64,000 nucleotides of DNA from SVTX01 sp045660325. Lineage in GTDB: Bacteria > Bacillota > Clostridia > Oscillospirales > CAG-272. The stretch is from NCBI GenBank assembly GCA_045660325.1, contig JAZRDO010000005.1, positions 1 through 64,000 of the forward strand, in the 5' to 3' direction. Position numbers and translations under genes: made by a program. A model generated the notes under the pieces. That model did not search any database. It saw nothing but the letters and a program-made list of their open reading frames with translations, and was not told where the DNA came from. This document shows, piece after piece, positions 8,308-15,238 of the stretch. Numbering within the stretch: position 1 is the stretch's first letter; each line of letters starts with the position of its first letter.

Positions 8308-9624
8308 TTAATTCATATAATTTTCAAGCTCGGGAATGGGTGTGATAATTTTAGTGGCAGATGCAGGCACGGAATTTTTGTCAAAATGTCTGAAATAAAC
8401 ACCCGCGCGCCATTTGTCATACGCCTCTACCTGCTTCGTAGTCAAGAGACATCCGCTTACGTTGAAGTTATAAACGAGCTCTGTAGTATCAAGGTGATAC
8501 CACTGCGGATTCGTTCTTGTACCGATATTAACGTAATTCCAATAGTGTGTTCCCTCGCCCTTGCCAGGAGTTCTTTGAATCTGCATGTTTTCAATGCCGA
8601 GATAATCAAGAAACGCCTTTGTAATTGAGAAGAAGGAATAGCAGTCGCCACGCTTTGTGTCAAGCGCATTGTAAGCGACTTCAATATAGCCATCTCCAAC
8701 TGAGGACGAAACGTACTTTATATTGGACTGAACATACGTATAAATAGCGCGACACTGCTCCTCGGTGGTCATACCCGAATTTATGATTGCCTTGGCGATA
8801 GCCTCAATCTTTTTGTTGAGATCCTCGATAGATGTTTTTTCACTGGAGGGTGTGATCTGAACCGGCACCTGAGCAGTTGCTTTATTACCCGCCACGTCAG
8901 TAGCCGAAACGTTAACCGTATAGGTTCCTTCCTTGTTGTAATTTACGTTGTGATCGTCGATCTCAAGCTTGATATTGCCGATACAATTATCAGTTGCCTT
9001 GACGTACTGTCTGTACGTAGCGGGCGCACCTATTTCAAAATAAATCATATTCGGCACCTCGATCGCAGGTGCTTCATTGTCCTCAATATAGGACAAAATG
9101 CTTGTCATAACCTCGGTTTTGTTACCGGAGGGATCCTTGAAATACAACTCAATCTCATAAGACTGTCCCATTTGGAAGGCAAATGTCATATCCATAAGGA
9201 TCTCACCCGTATAGGCGTCCGCCTCGTAGATAGTATCAATGAAATCCTCAACTGTGGGAACGATGCTTATTGAAGAAACGTAGATCTTTTCATGAAGCTT
9301 AACGTCGGGGGCTTGTGTGTCGGTTACGATAAGAGTAACCTTTTTACTGCGATTACCAATTGAAACGTTGAATTTATATTTTCCGGGGTGATTGATGCAA
9401 TCGGGATCAAAATCCTCGCCAAGCTCGTAGTCGCCCGTTTTGAATATTACGTCGAATTCGGGCTCCTCACCTGCTTCCGTGCGAATGGTCGTAGGGAGGA
9501 TAAAGGCAATTGTTGTGATAATGATCGACGTTATAAGAATTACGGTAAGAGCGACTATAATTATAAAAGCAATTTTACTTTTTTTATTGTTGTTTTCGGA
9601 TAAAAAATCATTAGTGATCTTCAT
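8308..9624 (-). CDS. Membrane-anchored transglutaminase-like protein with Ig-like modules
   Basis: 438 residues: a short cytoplasmic tail, one membrane anchor (about 17-43), two or three extracellular Ig-like/cadherin-like modules (about 50-180 and 185-258, ending in the typical YTVNVSATDVAGNKATAQVP), and a transglutaminase-like cysteine domain (about 265-438). The catalytic triad is visible: Cys328 in KRGDCYSFF, His360 in GTHYWNYV and Asp379 in WYHLDTT. Bacterial members act as peptidases or crosslinking enzymes at the cell surface. It is the first gene of the operon, 8 bases before the adenylation gene and 64 bases or more after a strong promoter. This is not a standard dlt component, so it may supply or process the acceptor of the acyl group. 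Confidence 0.88.
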   Translation of the reverse strand: MKITNDFLSENNNKKSKIAFIIIVALTVILITSIIITTIAFILPTTIRTEAGEEPEFDVIFKTGDYELGEDFDPDCINHPGKYKFNVSIGNRSKKVTLIVTDTQAPDVKLHEKIYVSSISIVPTVEDFIDTIYEADAYTGEILMDMTFAFQMGQSYEIELYFKDPSGNKTEVMTSILSYIEDNEAPAIEVPNMIYFEIGAPATYRQYVKATDNCIGNIKLEIDDHNVNYNKEGTYTVNVSATDVAGNKATAQVPVQITPSSEKTSIEDLNKKIEAIAKAIINSGMTTEEQCRAIYTYVQSNIKYVSSSVGDGYIEVAYNALDTKRGDCYSFFSITKAFLDYLGIENMQIQRTPGKGEGTHYWNYVNIGTRTNPQWYHLDTTELVYNFNVSGCLLTTKQVEAYDKWRAGVYFRHFDKNSVPASATKIITPIPELENYMN

Positions 9625-9687
9625 AATTGCCTCCTTGGGCAGAATATATCAAATAACTATATTTATGGAAATTTACATACATAATTA

Positions 9688-9716
9688 ATTATATCATCTA
9701 TATATAGAAAAGTCAA
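9688..9716 (-). promoter_or_regulatory. SigmaA-type promoter of the dlt-like operon
   Basis: Minus strand: -35 TTGACT (9711-9716), 17-base spacer, -10 TATAAT (9688-9693), leaving a leader of about 55-60 bases before the transglutaminase ATG. Confidence 0.85.
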
Positions 9717-9755
9717 CATAAATATGCGCTGCTACAAATAATTTTTTACCTTTAA

Positions 9756-9800
9756 AAGAAAAAATCCGCCACGGTAAATTTTACCTTTGGCGGATGCTTT
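9756..9800 (-). terminator. Terminator of the amino-acid ABC operon
   Basis: ATCCGCCA (9764-9771) pairs with TGGCGGAT (9788-9795), with an inner GGTAAA/TTTACC pairing. On the minus strand it is followed by a T-rich run. It begins directly after the ATPase stop at 9802. Confidence 0.88.
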
Positions 9801-9801
9801 T

Positions 9802-10587
9802 TCAGTTGATAATTGAATTTAAAAATTGTTTAAGTCGGGGGTGCTTGGGGTTGTTGAAAATCTCGTCGGGAGTTCCCTCTTCTGCAATGATTCCGTCGCA
9901 AATAAAGAGCACGCGGTCGGCAACCTCACGCGCAAAATTCATCTCGTGTGTTACGCAAACCATAGTCATTCCCTCGTAAGCAAGCTCCTTCATAAGATCA
10001 AGCACCTCGCCTACCATCTCGGGGTCAAGCGCGGAGGTCGGCTCGTCGAAAAGCATTACCTGAGGGTTCATTGCAAGCGCGCGAATGATTGCAATTCTTT
10101 GCTTCTGACCGCCCGAAAGCGTAGAGGGATATGCATTTGCCTTCTCAACAAGATCGATTCTCTTGAGTAATTCAAGGGCTTTTTGCTTGTTTTCTTCCTT
10201 GATCTGTTTTGTGGTTTTACCAAGCTGCTTAGCCTTCTTTTTAAAGATCGTGTTAGGTGCTAGAGTGATATTATCAAGAACCGTCAGGTTGTTGAAAAGA
10301 TTGAAGGATTGGAACACCATACCCATATTTTGTCTGTGTATATTGATATCCACCTTAACGTCGGCGATATCGTCGCCGCCGAAGAAAATTGAGCCTGACG
10401 TAGGATCCTCAAGGCAATTAAGACAGCGGAGAAAAGTACTTTTTCCGCCACCCGAGGGGCCTATAACAACGACCTTTTCACCTTTATAAATATCGGTTGA
10501 TACGTCATTGAGGACAACGTTGTCTCCAAATGCCTTACTCATATTTTTAACTGATATAAGGACTTCTCTTTCAGTATTATTAATCAT
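9802..10587 (-). CDS. Polar amino-acid ABC transporter, ATP-binding subunit
   Basis: Cytoplasmic ATPase of a family-3 (His/Gln/Glu/cystine class) amino-acid importer, 261 residues. Walker A is GPSGGGKST, the Q-loop region MGMVFQSFNLF, the ABC signature LSGGQKQRIAI, and Walker B VMLFDEPTSALDPEMVGEV, followed by the H-loop CVTHEMNFA. These are typical of GlnQ-like proteins. A small insertion rich in Lys (about residues 115-140, FKKKAKQLGKTTKQIKEENK) lengthens it over the usual roughly 240. Its ATG overlaps the TAA of the permease gene (TAATG), which suggests translational coupling. The exact amino acid cannot be told. Confidence 0.95.
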   Translation of the reverse strand: MINNTEREVLISVKNMSKAFGDNVVLNDVSTDIYKGEKVVVIGPSGGGKSTFLRCLNCLEDPTSGSIFFGGDDIADVKVDINIHRQNMGMVFQSFNLFNNLTVLDNITLAPNTIFKKKAKQLGKTTKQIKEENKQKALELLKRIDLVEKANAYPSTLSGGQKQRIAIIRALAMNPQVMLFDEPTSALDPEMVGEVLDLMKELAYEGMTMVCVTHEMNFAREVADRVLFICDGIIAEEGTPDEIFNNPKHPRLKQFLNSIIN

Positions 10588-11489
10588 TATTTTTTCCCCC
10601 TTCCCTTGATTTTCACAGGAGTTCGGTCACTCTTTGCGAGCTTTTTTTCAAGAAGCTTGAGTATTGCGGTCAGAATAACTACCACGGCAAGGTATAGCAC
10701 CGCCGAAATAATTAGCGGGAACAAATAGTCAAACGTTCTTGACTGGATAACGCCGGGAATTTTACCAAGATCGTAAATGCCTACGTAACCCACAACGGAT
10801 GTTTCCTTAACGAGAGTAATGAATTCATTGAAAAGAGGTGGCAAGCAGTTTCGGAGCGCCTGCGGAACTATAATATGCCACATTGTCTGCGCGGTATTAA
10901 GACCAAGCGCGCGTCCTGCCTCTCTTTGACCGTCGTCAACCGCCTCAAATCCGGCTCTTGCAATTTCTGCAACATACGATGCGGAATTAAGACCGAACGT
11001 GATAGCGCCGATAAGAATATCACTGTCAATTATCGGGAAGGATGCGAACGTTATTTTGAAATTCCAGGAAACAAGTACTATAAAGTACATTATCATAAGC
11101 TGAAGCACTACGGGTGTGCCTCTAACTATAGTGATATAAAAATTTGAAAGGACAGATAAGAATTTAAGCTTACCCGTTTTCTTGTTAACATAGTTTATAA
11201 GTGCAAATATAACACCAAGTACAACGCCGAGGATTGCAGCTAAAAATGCAATCGTCAGTGTGTTTTTTAAGCCTTCAAGGTAAAGCTTCCATCTATCCTG
11301 AATAAGGAATGCCTTGATAAACTTTTTGAGCATTGAAACGCCAAAATCAGCAATATTGTTACCGATCTCTGCGGGGGGTGTGGTAATAAAGCTTAAAAAG
11401 CCGTTCCAAATGGACTCAAAGAAATTTATGATTCCCGTTATGATACCCCAAGGATTTTTGAGTATTTCAAATATATCAATTACTGTCAT
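10587..11489 (-). CDS. Polar amino-acid ABC transporter, permease subunit
   Basis: Inner-membrane permease of the HisM/GlnP family. The core has the ABC-permease EAA loop REAGRALGLNTAQTMWHIIVPQ and a usual N-terminal motif YLEGLKNTLTIAFLAA, with about five membrane segments. An extra amphipathic N-terminal stretch of about 75 residues precedes the core. I place the start at the ATG at 11489 (MTVIDIF) rather than the upstream ATG at 11540, because the latter lies inside the large hairpin that follows the binding-protein gene. The ribosome site (TTGGATAG) is weak. A single permease gene suggests a homodimer. It sits between the binding-protein gene and the ATPase gene. Confidence 0.93.
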   Translation of the reverse strand: MTVIDIFEILKNPWGIITGIINFFESIWNGFLSFITTPPAEIGNNIADFGVSMLKKFIKAFLIQDRWKLYLEGLKNTLTIAFLAAILGVVLGVIFALINYVNKKTGKLKFLSVLSNFYITIVRGTPVVLQLMIMYFIVLVSWNFKITFASFPIIDSDILIGAITFGLNSASYVAEIARAGFEAVDDGQREAGRALGLNTAQTMWHIIVPQALRNCLPPLFNEFITLVKETSVVGYVGIYDLGKIPGVIQSRTFDYLFPLIISAVLYLAVVVILTAILKLLEKKLAKSDRTPVKIKGRGKK

Positions 11490-11526
11490 ATATACTATCC
11501 AAATTCTAAAAGATTTATAACACGGA

Positions 11527-11558
11527 GAATGAGGGGGCATTCGAATGCCCTCTCATTC
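11527..11558 (-). other. Intercistronic hairpin after the binding-protein gene
   Basis: A 15-pair stem (one G-U pair) made by GAATGAGGG and CCCTCTCATTC arms with inner CATT/AATG pairing. There is no T-run after it on the minus strand. In ABC operons such hairpins usually protect the upstream binding-protein mRNA or let only some transcripts continue into the permease gene. Confidence 0.8.
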
Positions 11559-11567
11559 CATGGTATA

Positions 11568-12479
11568 TTAGTTGCCAGCGTTAGCGAGCATGATCTGCGC
11601 GGGAAGCTTGTCCATAAGAATGGCGTCAATACGTCCTGCCTTGAGATCAGCGAGCGCCTGTGCATAATGCTTGTACTGCTTAATAGAGGTATTAGAACCT
11701 ACTGTAACAGTTACTTCAATTTCGTTATCGTTTTCGTCATAATCCGTGAATGTGAATCCACCGTTCTTAGCGTCTGTAATGATGAGGTCGCCGCTTGTGC
11801 CCTCCTGTACGCCTACGGAAAGACCGGAGAGATCTTTAACGGATGAGATAGCCTTATCCTTCGCGGATACGATTACAAGTGTGGAGCTGAAGTAAATGCT
11901 TGAGAAATCAACCTCCTGCTTTCTTTCATCGTTGATCGTAAGACCTGCCGCGCCTACGGCATAACCCGTAGAGTTCTTAACGCATGTTGTAATAGTATTG
12001 AAGTCAACGTCCTTGACCTCAACCTTCATACCGTTCTTTTCGGCTACCTCATTCATGATGGCGATATCAACGCCGACGATTTCATTGTTATAAATAAATT
12101 CAAAGGGTGCAAAGCCGCTTTCCGTGTAAACTGTGATCGTTTCAGTTGCATTGCCGAAATCCCAGCTTGTTTTGATACCGTTTGCATTGGGTGTTTCACC
12201 GTTTGCCAGAGCATCGTAGTAATCAATGTACTTTGTCATTGTGCCGTCGGCAACCCAAGCGTCTACTACCTCGTTGACCATATTCATAAGAGCTGTCTCG
12301 CCCTTTTTGATAGCGATACCAAAATCTTCTGAGAGAAGGTCGTTAGCATCAATTGCTACGTAGTTGGAATCCGAAGGATCATCTTTAACGAAATCCTCAA
12401 GTCCGTCGCAAGATGTAAGTGCCGCAACTGTTCCGATAATCATTGTGATTGTAAGGATGAAAGCTAATATCTTTTTCAT
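11568..12479 (-). CDS. Amino-acid ABC transporter substrate-binding lipoprotein, apparently circularly permuted
   Basis: A 303-residue lipoprotein (signal peptide, lipobox LTSC, Cys24) of the family-3 solute-binding class. The order of the domain is unusual. Residues 40-92 hold a segment (EDFGIAIKKGETALMNMVNE, then AWVADGTMTKYIDYY) that in ordinary members is the last 50 residues. Residues 114-303 hold the ordinary body: VYTESGFAPFEFI, GVDIAIMNEVAEKNG, AAGLTINDERKQEVDFS, VGVQEGTSGD, and finally AGRIDAILMDKLPAQIMLA, where the protein stops. Each segment occurs once, so this is permutation rather than duplication or truncation. The linker at about 93-113 (Asn/Gly/Thr-rich) would join the old C- and N-termini. 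It is the first gene of the transporter operon. Confidence 0.9.
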   Translation of the reverse strand: MKKILAFILTITMIIGTVAALTSCDGLEDFVKDDPSDSNYVAIDANDLLSEDFGIAIKKGETALMNMVNEVVDAWVADGTMTKYIDYYDALANGETPNANGIKTSWDFGNATETITVYTESGFAPFEFIYNNEIVGVDIAIMNEVAEKNGMKVEVKDVDFNTITTCVKNSTGYAVGAAGLTINDERKQEVDFSSIYFSSTLVIVSAKDKAISSVKDLSGLSVGVQEGTSGDLIITDAKNGGFTFTDYDENDNEIEVTVTVGSNTSIKQYKHYAQALADLKAGRIDAILMDKLPAQIMLANAGN

Positions 12480-12518
12480 TTTCTTTTCCCCCGTTAAGTA
12501 AAAATTAACTATGGGTAT

Positions 12519-12547
12519 ATTCTATCACTGTGAATTCGTATTGTCAA
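12519..12547 (-). promoter_or_regulatory. SigmaA-type promoter of the amino-acid ABC operon
   Basis: Minus strand: -35 TTGACA (12542-12547), 17-base spacer, -10 TAGAAT (12519-12524). The -35 lies within an inverted repeat (12537-12551). Confidence 0.82.
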
Positions 12548-12551
12548 TACG
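12537..12551. promoter_or_regulatory. Candidate operator overlapping the -35 box
   Basis: CGTATTG-T-CAATACG is a perfect inverted repeat with 7-base arms and a 1-base centre. It covers the -35 element of the ABC operon, the position of a classical repressor site. The regulator is unknown. Confidence 0.55.
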
Positions 12552-12745
12552 TTTTCTAAACTTTTTTGAATATTTTTTCATTATTTTTCGGAAAAATAAT
12601 AATTTTATGCATATTTATACACAAATTCAAAATTTTTATGCAAAAATAAGGTGAATATATGCATATTCTCCGGTGTGTCGGAAAATATCCTGTTTCATCA
12701 TTATATTTATAATAAAAAATTTCCGAAAAATATTTTAAAAAGCTA
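12552..12745. other. AT-rich divergent intergenic region
   Basis: The gap between the ABC operon and ylxM is 345 bases (12480-12824). It contains the two divergent promoters annotated separately and this very AT-rich middle part, in which I see no gene, RNA or strong structure. A minus-strand open frame here is low-complexity and lacks a ribosome site. Confidence 0.6.
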
Positions 12746-12774
12746 TTGACAATATTAAAAATACATGTTATAAT
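12746..12774 (+). promoter_or_regulatory. SigmaA-type promoter of ylxM-ffh-rpsP-khpA
   Basis: -35 TTGACA (12746-12751), 17-base spacer, -10 TATAAT (12769-12774); perfect consensus boxes, fitting a highly expressed translation/secretion operon. Confidence 0.9.
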
Positions 12775-12824
12775 CTGTAAAGTGTTTTGCTTTACACTCA
12801 TTTCCGAAAGAGAGGTTGATATTA

Positions 12825-13157
12825 ATGTTTGAAAAAAACTTGAATATTGGTTATCTTTTGGATTTTTACGGAGACGTGCTTACCGAACGAAAAAAGGACG
12901 CTCTCGATGCCTATTATAATAATGATATGTCTTTATCTGAAATCGCCGAGGATATGGGTATTTCCCGTCAGGGCGTAAGAGATATTATCAAGAAGGCTGA
13001 GGAGGAGCTTCTCTTCTACGAGGAAAAGCTTGGTCTTGCCAAGAAGTTTGATGAAGCGCAGAAGCACGCGCGCCGTGCTCTCGAGATTTGTGAGCAAGAG
13101 AATCTTACCGATTCATTGAAGGAAGAAATTACTCTGCTTTTAAAGAGTGTAGGTTAA
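12825..13157 (+). CDS. ylxM: YlxM-family putative DNA-binding protein
   Basis: A 110-residue helical protein of the YlxM/p13 family, which is encoded next to ffh in most Firmicutes and is linked to signal recognition particle function in streptococci. The HTH-like region reads YYNNDMSLSEIAEDMGISRQ followed by GVRDIIKKAEEEL, as in sigma-70 region 4. I start at the ATG at 12825 (MFEKNLNIGYLLDFYGDVL), which has AGAGAGG about 10 bases upstream. ffh follows after 25 bases. Confidence 0.92.
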   Translation: MFEKNLNIGYLLDFYGDVLTERKKDALDAYYNNDMSLSEIAEDMGISRQGVRDIIKKAEEELLFYEEKLGLAKKFDEAQKHARRALEICEQENLTDSLKEEITLLLKSVG

Positions 13158-13182
13158 ACCGTTTATTTAAGGAGGTCGTCTT

Positions 13183-14526
13183 ATGTTTCAAAACTTGAGT
13201 GAAAAGCTCGAAAACGCCTTCAAAAAATTCAAGAACAAAGGAAAGCTTACCGAGGCCGACGTTAAAGCAGGCATGCGAGAGATTAAGCTTGCATTGCTTG
13301 AAGCTGACGTAAACTTTAAGGTTGTTCGTGATTTTGTAAAAACTGTATCTGAGCGTGCCGTAGGTACGGAGGTTCTTGAATCTCTTAACCCCGGTCAGCA
13401 GGTTATTAAAATAGTTTGCGAGGAGCTTACCTCGCTTATGGGTTCAACACAGTCCAAGCTTACAATCGCATCCAAGCCTCCGACAGTAGTAATGATGGTA
13501 GGTCTTCAGGGTGCGGGTAAAACCACACACGCGGGCAAGCTCGCGGGTATGTACAAGAAGCAAGGCAAGAATCCCCTGCTCGTTGCTTGCGACGTTTACC
13601 GTCCCGCTGCTATCAAGCAGCTCGAGGTAGTCGGAGAAAAGCTCGGTATTCCCGTTTTTCAGATGGGCGACAAGGAATCCCCTGTTAAGATCGCATCTGA
13701 AGGCTTGAAATATGCCACTCAAAAGGGCTATGATATGGTGTTCGTTGATACTGCAGGTCGTCTTCAGATCGACGAAGTGCTTATGCAGGAGTTGATCGAC
13801 ATCAAGTCTAAGGTTAACCCTGATGAAATTCTTTTGACAGTTGACTCAATGATTGGTCAGGAATCCGTAAACGTTGCGGAGACCTTCAATAATATGCTCG
13901 ATATTACGGGTGTCATCTTGACAAAGCTTGACGGTGATACACGAGGCGGTGCGGCACTGTCCATCCGCTACGTAACGGGCAAGCCTATTAAGTTTATCGG
14001 TGTGGGCGAAAAGCTTGACGCAATTGAGCCCTTCCACCCTGATAGAATGGCAAGGCGAATTCTCGGCATGGGCGATGTGCTTACTCTTATTGATAAGGCG
14101 CAGGCGCAGTTTGACGAGAAAAAGGCGGCTGAAATGGAGGAAAGACTCCGTCAGTCAATATTTACCCTTGACGATTACCTCGATCAGATGCAGCAGCTCA
14201 AGGGCATGGGCAGTCTTGATCAGCTGGCGGCAATGGTTCCCGGTATGAAGCCCGGCGCACTTAAGGGTGCAAATCTTGATGAAAAGCTGCTTGTAAGACA
14301 GGAAGCTATCATTCAGTCAATGACCAAGAAGGAACGTGAGCATCCCGAGCTTCTCAATGCTTCGCGCAAAATCCGTGTAGCTAAGGGTAGCGGTACTTCG
14401 GTTGAAGAGGTCAACAAGCTTTTAAAGCAGTACGACCAAATAAAGAAAATGATGAAGCAGTTCTCAGGAATGGCTAAGTCAAAGCAAGGAAAACGTGCTC
14501 TCGGGAAAATGAAGCTTCCCTTCTGA
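13183..14526 (+). CDS. ffh: Signal recognition particle protein Ffh
   Basis: SRP54 GTPase that binds signal peptides and 4.5S/6S RNA and delivers ribosomes to FtsY. 447 residues with the N domain (SEKLENAFKKFKNKGKLTEAD), G domain (GLQGAGKTTHAGKLA as G1, DVYRPAAIKQL, DTAGRLQIDE as G3, TKLDGDTRGGAALS as G4) and a Met-rich M domain in the last 140 residues (MQQLKGMGSLDQLAAMVPGM, KKMMKQFSGMAKSK). AAGGAGG precedes the ATG. Length and order match the family. The SRP RNA gene is not in this window. Confidence 0.98.
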   Translation: MFQNLSEKLENAFKKFKNKGKLTEADVKAGMREIKLALLEADVNFKVVRDFVKTVSERAVGTEVLESLNPGQQVIKIVCEELTSLMGSTQSKLTIASKPPTVVMMVGLQGAGKTTHAGKLAGMYKKQGKNPLLVACDVYRPAAIKQLEVVGEKLGIPVFQMGDKESPVKIASEGLKYATQKGYDMVFVDTAGRLQIDEVLMQELIDIKSKVNPDEILLTVDSMIGQESVNVAETFNNMLDITGVILTKLDGDTRGGAALSIRYVTGKPIKFIGVGEKLDAIEPFHPDRMARRILGMGDVLTLIDKAQAQFDEKKAAEMEERLRQSIFTLDDYLDQMQQLKGMGSLDQLAAMVPGMKPGALKGANLDEKLLVRQEAIIQSMTKKEREHPELLNASRKIRVAKGSGTSVEEVNKLLKQYDQIKKMMKQFSGMAKSKQGKRALGKMKLPF

Positions 14527-14601
14527 GCCACACACAGTTTTATACCGCAACGCGGATAAATAATATAAAAAATATATATAAAAATTTTGGAGGACAAAAA
14601 A

Positions 14602-14844
14602 ATGGTAAAGATCAGACTTAAGAGAATGGGTCAGAAGAAGGCTCCCTTCTATCGTGTAGTTGTAGCAGACAGCCGTTACCCCAGAGACGGTCGTTTCATC
14701 GAGGAGATCGGTTATTACAACCCCTGCACAAATCCCGCTGAAGTAAAGTTCAACGAGGAATCCGCAAAGAAGTGGATCGCTAACGGCGCTCAGCCCACAG
14801 AGACAGTTAAGGCACTTTTGAAGAAGTCCGGCATTATTGGCTAA
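14602..14844 (+). CDS. rpsP: 30S ribosomal protein S16
   Basis: Small-subunit ribosomal protein of 80 residues. The start MVKIRLKRMGQKKAPFYRVV is the family signature, with DSRYPRDGRFIEEIGYYNP after it. I choose the ATG at 14602 because GGAGG is 8 bases upstream (14589-14593); a TTG at 14587 would lie on top of that site. It is third in the ylxM operon and is followed by khpA. The usual rimM-trmD-rplS neighbours do not follow here. Confidence 0.98.
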   Translation: MVKIRLKRMGQKKAPFYRVVVADSRYPRDGRFIEEIGYYNPCTNPAEVKFNEESAKKWIANGAQPTETVKALLKKSGIIG

Positions 14845-14898
14845 TTTTAAAATCTTACGTATTTTAAAATCAGAAAATAAAGAAGGATAGGTTTAATA

Positions 14899-15135
14899 AT
14901 GGCAGATTTAAAGGCAACACTGCGTAACATAGCAGCGGCTATTGTTGACAGTCCCGATGAGGTTGTAGTACTCTGCGAGGAAACCGAAAATTCCATCAAC
15001 CTTACGCTTAGCGTAGCTCCCGAGGATATGGGTATGGTTATTGGTAAGAACGGCAGAATTGCTAAGGCTATTCGTACCGTTATTAAGGCAGCTTCCGCTG
15101 ACCTCGGCAAGAGAGTTAACGTAGATATCCGCTAA
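14899..15135 (+). CDS. khpA: KH-domain RNA-binding protein KhpA
   Basis: A 78-residue single KH-domain protein (YlqC/KhpA), an RNA chaperone that pairs with KhpB/Jag and affects cell envelope growth in Gram-positive bacteria. The RNA-binding GxxG loop is IGKNGRIAKAIRTV. The N-terminal helix has the usual AAAIVDSPDEV block. An AGGAT-type ribosome site precedes the ATG. It lies 54 bases after rpsP and ends the operon before a strong terminator. Confidence 0.95.
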   Translation: MADLKATLRNIAAAIVDSPDEVVVLCEETENSINLTLSVAPEDMGMVIGKNGRIAKAIRTVIKAASADLGKRVNVDIR

Positions 15136-15152
15136 TAGGATATGTTACTTAA

Positions 15153-15190
15153 ATGAAAAGCACCGAATGAAAAGTTCGGTGCTTTTTATT
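15153..15190 (+). terminator. Rho-independent terminator after khpA
   Basis: AAAAGCACCGAA (15156-15167) pairs perfectly with TTCGGTGCTTTT (15175-15186), followed by TATT. The A-tract before the stem would make it work on the minus strand too. Confidence 0.93.
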
Positions 15191-15202
15191 GTATATGTAA
15201 AT

Positions 15203-15231
15203 TTAGCGGGCAGAGGTTTTCTGCCCGCTAA
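15203..15231 (-). terminator. Terminator after the PRPP synthetase gene
   Basis: TTAGCGGGCAG (15203-15213) pairs with CTGCCCGCTAA (15221-15231), loop of 7. It starts 8 bases after the prs stop on the minus strand, with AT-rich sequence following. Confidence 0.8.
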
Positions 15232-15238
15232 GGTTTTA

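Noticed and set aside
12556..12801. 81-residue minus-strand frame in the gap before ylxM
   Set aside because: Phe/Ile/Lys low-complexity product from AT-rich DNA, no ribosome site, and it overlaps the ylxM promoter.
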